From positions 682,294 through 746,293 of the forward strand of contig MU277674.1 in NCBI GenBank assembly GCA_022385805.1: 64,000 bases of DNA. Direction: 5' to 3'. Within the stretch, counting starts at the first letter, position 1. Every line of letters begins with the position of its first letter. The stretch comes from Pilatotrama ljubarskyi (taxonomy: Eukaryota > Basidiomycota > Agaricomycetes > Polyporales > Polyporaceae). Of this stretch, positions 58,022-64,000 are shown in pieces. The position numbers were made by a program, and so were the translations under genes. The notes beneath the pieces are model-generated. The model was not told where the DNA came from. It worked only from the letters and a program-made list of their open reading frames with translations, and made no database searches.

Positions 58022-61000
58022 ATGGCGCGCGGACCCAAGAAGTCTCAGGTATACGTTACCTGCGAACAATGCGGGGATGATAAAGTGAAGGCGACTGGCT
58101 TGGTGAAACATATGCGCGCATGTGCGAAGAAACTAGGAATTGCCAAGGCGGCATCAGACCTCGCTGAAGGCCTCCGCGCAGCAGGTGAGTTGTGCGTCTG
58201 ACTTGCCTGCTACGGCGCGCCCGCGTTTGAGGTTTGCGAGGCTTCCACGATCCATGCTTACATAGCTACAGGGTCGTCCAAGAGTGATGCACGCGCCGAA
58301 CCACAGTTCGCCCCCCCAGTGAGTCCTCAGCCTGCCGCTCACATGGATTCGGGCCTTCACGGTGGGGACGTCTCTGCCCAAAGTCAGTTAATGTCATCCT
58401 TCCTTTCGATGTAACACAGTTTACTGACTGGTGAGAAGTGCTGGACAATATGGACTACCACGAATCCGAGTACGACGACCAGTGCTCCGATCAACGTGAG
58501 TGCAAACTTCACTCAAAGTTGCGTACGTAGTGGCTGATCATGGCGTAGGGCGCCCATCTGTTGACTTAGATATCGACATGGACGACGTCCCTTCTCCCCT
58601 CGCCGCTGTCTTCGACGATCCCTCATCCAGGAGCTCGCCGACCTCCAATGTGTCGTCACCGTTCACTGCAGATGAACACCCGCTCCCTACCTTCAGGCCG
58701 CCTACTCTCCGTAACCCTCCTGCTCAAATCCAAGATGATGACTTCCTCACTGTCCCCCATCCTCATTCCGGCAAGTCACCCACTATACAGCACTTAGTAG
58801 ACTTCACCCGCGAGACCCCTAAGCCGGATCCCTCACACCTCTCACACAAGCCCTGGGAACCTGCGTTCCAATCTCTTCTGGACTTCGAGTTTGCCGACTT
58901 CGTTCTCGAGGCATCCCTTAATGAGGGCGAGGCCAACAAGCTCCTCAGGCTGGTGCGGCGTATCGCGGAGAGTCCGGCTGAACTTACGTTCGATACATAC
59001 AAAGACATCAAGAAGGCGTGGAAGGTTGCATCTCATATTACACCTGCTGTCCGTAAAATCACGCTCGTCCGTCCTGTACTAGTAGGCTGAACTTTACATA
59101 GTACCAGACCCACAACATCCAGAAGCAGTACGGAAAGGAGCCAGAGCCACGAACATATGTATTCCACTACCGACCCTTGTTTGAGTGGGCTCTCAGCCTG
59201 CTTCGGGACCCCCTTCTGGCAAACAAATTTGCTTGGGATGCAGTGCGGCATTACAAGTTCGATGGTCCCCGTCAAACATGGGAGCGCTTCATTGATGAAC
59301 CCAATACTGCTGATGCCTGGTGGTACATCCAGGTACACAAATCTTCTCTGGATAGTCTGCTCATAATTCCCTGGCAGTACTAACTATAACTCATTTAGTC
59401 AGCTCTCCCTAGCTTTGCTGCTCCTCTCTGCTTTATTGTTTATGCAGACAAGACACGGCTATCGTCATTCGGTACACAAAAAGGATATCCCATCATGGCA
59501 CGTCTGGCCAATTTGCCTGCAGAGATCCGAAACGGTACAGGATATGGTGGTGGTCAGGTGGTGGGGTTTCTACCAGTGGTGAGGCTACACCCTGATACTA
59601 TGTTTGTACAGCAGAACTGAGCTGGCAACCTGAACAGGTGGAGGATGAGAATGAGAGACGAAAGAAGACCTTTGCAACCTACAAAGCAGTGATCTGGCAT
59701 GAGGCATTCTGGGTTCTCCTCAAAACCATCGCAACCTATGCAAAAACTGGATACAAGTTCCAGTGCGGTGATGGGATTGAGCGCATACTCTTTCCCATTA
59801 TCCTCATATTAGTTGCTGACTATGAGGAACAGTGTGTTCTTCCACTGCATGTCATTATGCTCAGCCAGACATTCTGACATTATTTTGTAGAGCTGTCATG
59901 TCTCTGATTCGGGGGGTCAACGGTCTCTTTCCGTGCCCTGTCTGTCGTGTCCCACGTGACCAGCAGATCGTGCTTGGAATTCAGCCCAAATTTCCCTTGC
60001 GAGAGCATGTGGATGGGGAGACCATTCTGAGAAATCCCACCTTATCCAATGCTGAGAAGGATGCTCAGATGAAGCAGCTAGGGCTGCGCCCACTCTCCAT
60101 AGGTGCTTCATTATCACAGATAACTCTGGGACTAATGTAGTGGCTCACAGAATGTCTTTTGGAGAATTCCGCATTGCAATGTCTATCGTGCACTATCGTG
60201 GGACCGGCTGCATGCATACCATGGTGGTCTTTTCAGCGACCATTTGTTCGACGAGTATCAGATCATCCTGGATGGACTAGGAGGAGCTCGCTCCACTCAA
60301 GTCAACAAACAGTAAGTTCATATCTACCTCCAAAACCAATCCTGACATACCTTCTTGGCATTAGATCAGATGCTATGCCACCCTGGCCAAATCTGAATCA
60401 CTTTGAAGCTATCGCGGCTATCAAATTCACTGATGGAAGGAAGTATGAAGACATCTCAAAGGTGATAATTAATCTCTATATATTAGCCATTTCATTCACA
60501 TTACTGCAAGATTGTCATCCATGCCAGTTACAATGTCTTGACAGAAGCTGTCTCCCCACGTGGCTATTTGCTTCTCAAGTGCATCAGACGATATGTCATC
60601 CTAGATGTCATTGCTGGCCTGGAAGTCCAAACTGCAGCCACCCTCAGGTTGTATGCCAGGGAGCTGGTCAGCTTTTCCACAATTGCACAGGTTGGTCTTC
60701 CACTTTTCGCTGACTCCTAAATTATATGATGCAGATCACATTCTAATGAATGTATTCCTGCAGATATATACTGCAAAATATCCAGACAAGAGCTGGAACT
60801 TCCCAAAGGCTCATACACACCAGAATCTAATTGACGACATCATCATGAAGGGGGTCACTGCAAATTACAACGCGAAGCTCTTTGAACCAATGCATGGACC
60901 TTTAAAGGAGATCTACACCGATCGCACAAATTTCAAATAGGTTGAGGGTCAGGTCTGTACTAACCAGCAATATTTGAGATGCTATGGTGTATGATACTCA

Positions 61001-61834
61001 TAGTATATGCAGATGGCTGAGGTCGAACATCACAAGACAGTCGCCCAGGTTATACGAGCCGGTGTCGATGCCTTGCAGGATGCTCGTCAAGTACTTATGG
61101 AGTCACAAGGGTCCCCGAAACCTGTGAAGCAGGACCCTTTCCAATTCCAACATGTTCATCTTGGTTCAAAGCAAGCTTCAGTCACACTGGCACAGGTTAC
61201 AGATGGCCATCAGGGGGACCCCGACTTCAGCCGATTCAGGTTTGATCTGGAAGACTATCTCAACCGACGGTTCCCGGGTCAGAATGGGGAAGGTTGGGTA
61301 AAGCTGAAGCCCCACGATGTGGTACGTGGCTGCATGGCACACTCAGATCTGCAATACAGACATGTGACTTCTGGGCTTTTGCAGATCACCGAGATGCGAT
61401 ATGCCAGGGTCGATTACTCTTCGACAGTCACTTGGAAGCTTGCCACAGACCATCTCCGATGTAACCCGACTTGGCATGGAAACCAGGGCCGATGGGATCA
61501 TGTCATCTACAACATCGACGATGCAACTGTCGGCTTCGCACAGCTCCTCTTCATCTTCATCATTGTCTTCAATGGTGTTCAGTACCCAACTGCCCTTGTG
61601 CGGAGCTATGACATCGTCTCAACCACTCGTCGAAGCCGCCTGGATCGCGACCTTGGCCTCTGCCGTGTGCGTTTACGCTTTGGACCCCCAGATTTCATTC
61701 CAATCACTTCGATAATTCGAGGTGCCTTTGTTGTCCCAGATTTTGAGACCAGGGGCGATTATTTTGTGGTGGACAGCGTTGACGGTGATATGTTCTTGCG
61801 GCTCCGGCAGTATGTACCTGGATGGGACACATAG
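58022..61834 (+). mobile_element. Plavaka-type DNA transposon, transposase region
   Basis: Transposase of the Plavaka group, a CACTA-like superfamily expanded in Agaricomycetes. The ATG at 58022 starts a zinc-ribbon-like region (MARGPKKSQVYVTCEQCGDD then TGLVKHMRACAK). A Ser/Pro-rich acidic linker follows, then the core: FHYRPLFEWALSLLRDPLL, AWWYIQSALPSFAAPLCFIV, YADKTRLSSFGTQKGYPIM and FQCGDGIERILFPIILILVA. VNGLFPCPVCRVPRDQQ, LHAYHGGLFSDHLFDEYQ, KFTDGRKYEDISK, HASYNVLTEAVSPRGYLLLK and KLFEPMHGPLKEIYTDRTNF come next. The C-terminal domain ends with GDYFVVDSVDGDMFLRLRQY and a stop at 61832-61834. About ten introns can be removed with matching frames. One exception is a TAG at 60938-60940 after TDRTNFK, inside an otherwise open exon. 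No terminal inverted repeats or target-site duplications were found, so element limits are unknown. Confidence 0.88.
60938..60940 (+). other. Apparent nonsense codon in the Plavaka transposase
   Basis: The exon reads TDRTNFK, TAG, then VEGQ before a GTCTGT donor. Relatives have a Gln, Lys, Asp or Glu-like residue at about this place. No donor before the TAG would remove it, so this copy is probably inactive unless the codon is bypassed. Confidence 0.65.
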
Positions 61835-61924
61835 TGCTTTCTACAATATGGATTGGGTGTATGTACAAGCAACTGTGAAATACTTGATAGGTTGTACAGG
61901 TACAGCAGAATGCATTGGGCACGG

Positions 61925-63190
61925 TGATACCAGCAGCGGCCGCCTCATCTTCCAAGGCTGCACCAGAGTAGAATCAGCGTCGATTCCATAGGGTAGAGCA
62001 TGTTGACGGTGGACTTACCTTGGTACTTATCCCGCTAGGAGACCATCAGCTCAATCTCCTCCTTCGAGAGACAGTCAGTGTCATGGGTGAGCGTGAGGCA
62101 ATTTGACTTGCTGGTCGTCTCGTTGAGCGGCGGAGACGTTGAGGATACCGTTCGTGTCGATATCAGGCATGACCTCGATTTGAGGAACGCCGCGAGCTGT
62201 GGAGGAATGCCGGTGAGCTCGAACTTGCGGAGGAGGTTGTTGTCCTTGGTCTGTTCACGCTCACCCTGGTAGACCTAGATGAGCATGCGGCTGTCCGAGT
62301 ACGTCGAGAAGGTCTTGGACTTCTTCGTCCGGACGGTCATGTTGCGCTTGATGTGAGGTGTCGTGACGTGAGCAGCGGCCTCGATACCGGGGGACGGCGG
62401 CACAACATCGAGCGGCAGGAGGTCTGTCCTGAGTCTTCTCTGACCTGTCGCCGGTGAGGATAGCGGCCTGCACGGCAGCATCATACGGGACGACCTTGTC
62501 GGGATTGACTGGGCTCCTTGTGGTCAAGAAAGTCGGAGGCGAGCTTGATGATGTGCCGGGTACGAGTCGAGCCACCGACGAAGACCGACTGGTGCACCTG
62601 GCTGTTGTCGATCTTGGTGTCGCAGAGGACCTTGTCGACGGGCTCCAGCGTGCTGTGGAAGAGGGCCTGGCAGAACTCCTCAAAGCGCGCACTCGGCACC
62701 GGTGAGCGAGGCGTAGAGGTTGATGCCCTCTTCGAGGGTGTTGATCTCGATGGTGGTCTGGGCAGCGGACCAGAGGGTGCACTTGGCACGCTCGCACGTG
62801 GTCCGGACACGACGGAGAGCTCGAGAGTTGTATTACAGGTCTGCTGGACTAAGGGTCAGCATCACATTCAGGAAGCTTGCCCTACTCACCCTGGGTCTGC
62901 TTCCTCTTGAACTCCTGACCGAAGTGGTTGACCAGGCGGTCGTACTCCTCACCACCAAGGCGGGCATTGATAGCAGTATCCTTGACCTCGAAGATACCCT
63001 CCTCAATCGTCAGGAGGGCGATATTGAAGATTCCTCCGCCAAGATCAAAGATAAGATCAAGGACCTCGCCCTCAGGATTTTCTTGCCGAGATCGTAGGCG
63101 ATGGGAGTCGCCGTGGGCTGGTCGATGATGCGGAGGACATTGAGGCTGACAATTTAGCCGCAATCGCCCGACGTTGCAAGCTATTGGAAG
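61925..63190 (-). pseudogene. HSP70 (SSA-type) relic, both ends missing
   Basis: Cytosolic HSP70-like sequence matching about residues 155-525 of a ~650-residue protein, in pieces. From the N-terminal side: [19 protein letters not shown] (about 63140-63085), a frameshift, [20 protein letters not shown] and FKRKQTQG at an intact GTGAGT donor. After a recognisable intron come [78 protein letters not shown] and KFELTGIPP. Another frameshift and a stop precede SKEEIELM and a second intron, and the match ends at LEDEAAAAGI near 61930. At least three frameshifts and in-frame stops are present, and the first ATPase lobe start and the C-terminal lid are absent. Retained introns argue against retroposition. 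Its downstream end meets the Plavaka flank. Confidence 0.85.
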
Positions 63191-63622
63191 AGGCGGAGAG
63201 AGTGAAGACCGCAGAGGTAGCCTCTGCTCGACAGGACTTATCGCTGAGCGCCTCGAGACTTGTCTGCGAGACGGTGACTGCGAGTGTAAGCCCTTCAAAG
63301 TTCAAACACTCGGAGGCCCGAGCAGTCATTCTAGGATTGTACTACACCTTTATCTACGTATTATCTGGGTGGGGCTGAATGGCACTGAGGCCTGTTCTGA
63401 CTTAATTCCGACCTCTTCCTCGCGATCTGGGTCTGTCACAGTCCTCCGAAACCTGCGAGGACCCGTCCGTCGGTCACGGCCATGTTCCCGACCCTCTGCG
63501 CAATAATCATTGCGTTTCGCCCTCTTTCTCCGACGTCGACCTCCTTCGTGCCCTTTCCCAGTCTCCTGCCTCCCGCAGGTTCCAGGAGCCCTCCTTACAC
63601 TCTTTGCTGAGTGACGGAGGCC
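63191..63622. other. Promoter region of the glycerol-3-phosphate dehydrogenase gene
   Basis: About 430 bases, strongly pyrimidine-rich at 63510-63590 on the coding strand, as expected near a basidiomycete transcription start. The first part may hold further decayed HSP70 sequence. Confidence 0.4.
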
Positions 63623-64000
63623 ATGCTTCGCAGACTCGTCTCCCGCCGCACCCTCGCAGCGGTCGGTGGTGCTACCGCGCTCACCGCAGCAGGCGGATAC
63701 TACTACTTAAACTCGGGTCCCTCGTACCCGCCATCGACCAAGGAAACCCGTCGACCTCCGCCGCCACGGACGCCCCCTTCGCGCGAGCAAATGCTCAATG
63801 CGCTGAAGGCATCCGGCACCAACCCTGACGAGGAATTTGATCTGCTCATCGTGGGCGGAGGCGCTACCGGTGCGGGCGTAGCTGTCGATGCTGCCAGCGG
63901 AGGCCTCAGGGTCGCACTGGTCGAGCGGGACAACTTCAGCTCAGGTGCGTAGAATCTCATCCCGCTTGTAAACGTGCGTCATAGGACGGGACGGGAGAAA
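63623..64000 (+). CDS. GUT2: Mitochondrial FAD-dependent glycerol-3-phosphate dehydrogenase, 5' end
   Basis: Oxidises glycerol 3-phosphate to dihydroxyacetone phosphate at the outer face of the inner mitochondrial membrane, passing electrons to ubiquinone. The ATG at 63623 opens an Arg-rich presequence with a hydrophobic segment (MLRRLVSRRTLAAVGGATAL, then TAAGGYYYLNSG). A Pro-rich linker follows, then the dinucleotide-binding fold EFDLLIVGGGATGAGVAVDA and ALVERDNFSSG. The Gly-x-Gly-x-x-Gly motif and following ERDNFSSG are diagnostic of GUT2/GlpD. Exon 1 ends at about 63944 at a GTGCGT donor. The rest of the gene is beyond the right edge. Confidence 0.9.

Noticed and set aside
61834..61935. 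Right terminal inverted repeat of the Plavaka element
   Set aside because: No sequence here matched the reverse complement of any stretch upstream of 58022.

Overview
The window looks like a euchromatic stretch from a filamentous basidiomycete, most likely a wood-decaying Agaricomycete (Polyporales-like). The evidence is a high visible G+C content, protein-coding genes cut by many 45-70 base introns with GTRNGT donors and YAG acceptors, a CBM1-tethered endo-mannanase, an Agaricomycete-type Plavaka transposase, and several fungus-restricted families (UPF0643, a glycopeptide-type secreted protein, a basidiomycete F-box family). All gene limits below run from ATG to stop and were read by hand from translations and splice signals. 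Exact exon edges are inferred.

Layout. 1-6.9 kb: an F-box protein running off the left edge and a large disordered orphan protein, both on the minus strand. 8-12.5 kb: a membrane-anchored serine beta-lactamase-like hydrolase and a small secreted Ser/Ala-rich protein. 13.2-18.2 kb: a Sec7-PH Arf exchange factor. 18.6-22.3 kb: an AreA-type GATA nitrogen regulator with about 4 kb of gene-free DNA upstream. 26.3-30.4 kb: a secreted pepsin-like protease and a signal peptide peptidase. 30.9-34.2 kb: two tail-to-tail sulfite-efflux-type (SSU1/TDT) transporters. 35.4-38.5 kb: a type II phosphatidylinositol 4-kinase. 38.8-43.2 kb: a CUS2/Tat-SF1 splicing factor, a complex I NDUFA7-type subunit and a UPF0643 protein. 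43.7-48.1 kb: a disordered orphan protein and a PP2C phosphatase, divergent. 48.6-55.5 kb: gamma-glutamyltransferase, GH5 mannanase with CBM1, and a mitochondrial persulfide-dioxygenase-like enzyme. 55.9-57.1 kb: a single-exon F-box protein. 58.0-61.8 kb: a Plavaka DNA transposon carrying one apparent nonsense codon. 61.9-63.2 kb: an intron-bearing, frameshifted HSP70 relic directly beside it. 63.6 kb to the edge: the start of mitochondrial FAD glycerol-3-phosphate dehydrogenase.

How the genes relate. Most are single-copy housekeeping or accessory genes with no evident operon-like logic. One loose theme is thiol and sulfur handling: gamma-glutamyltransferase breaks down glutathione, persulfide dioxygenase makes sulfite from glutathione persulfide, and SSU1-type pumps export sulfite. 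These genes are interspersed with unrelated ones, so this may be chance. I found no CRISPR arrays, rRNA, convincing tRNA genes or secondary-metabolite cluster. I did not recognise a clearly new multi-gene system. The points most worth checking are the Plavaka/HSP70 junction, the inverted transporter pair and the long leader region of the GATA regulator.
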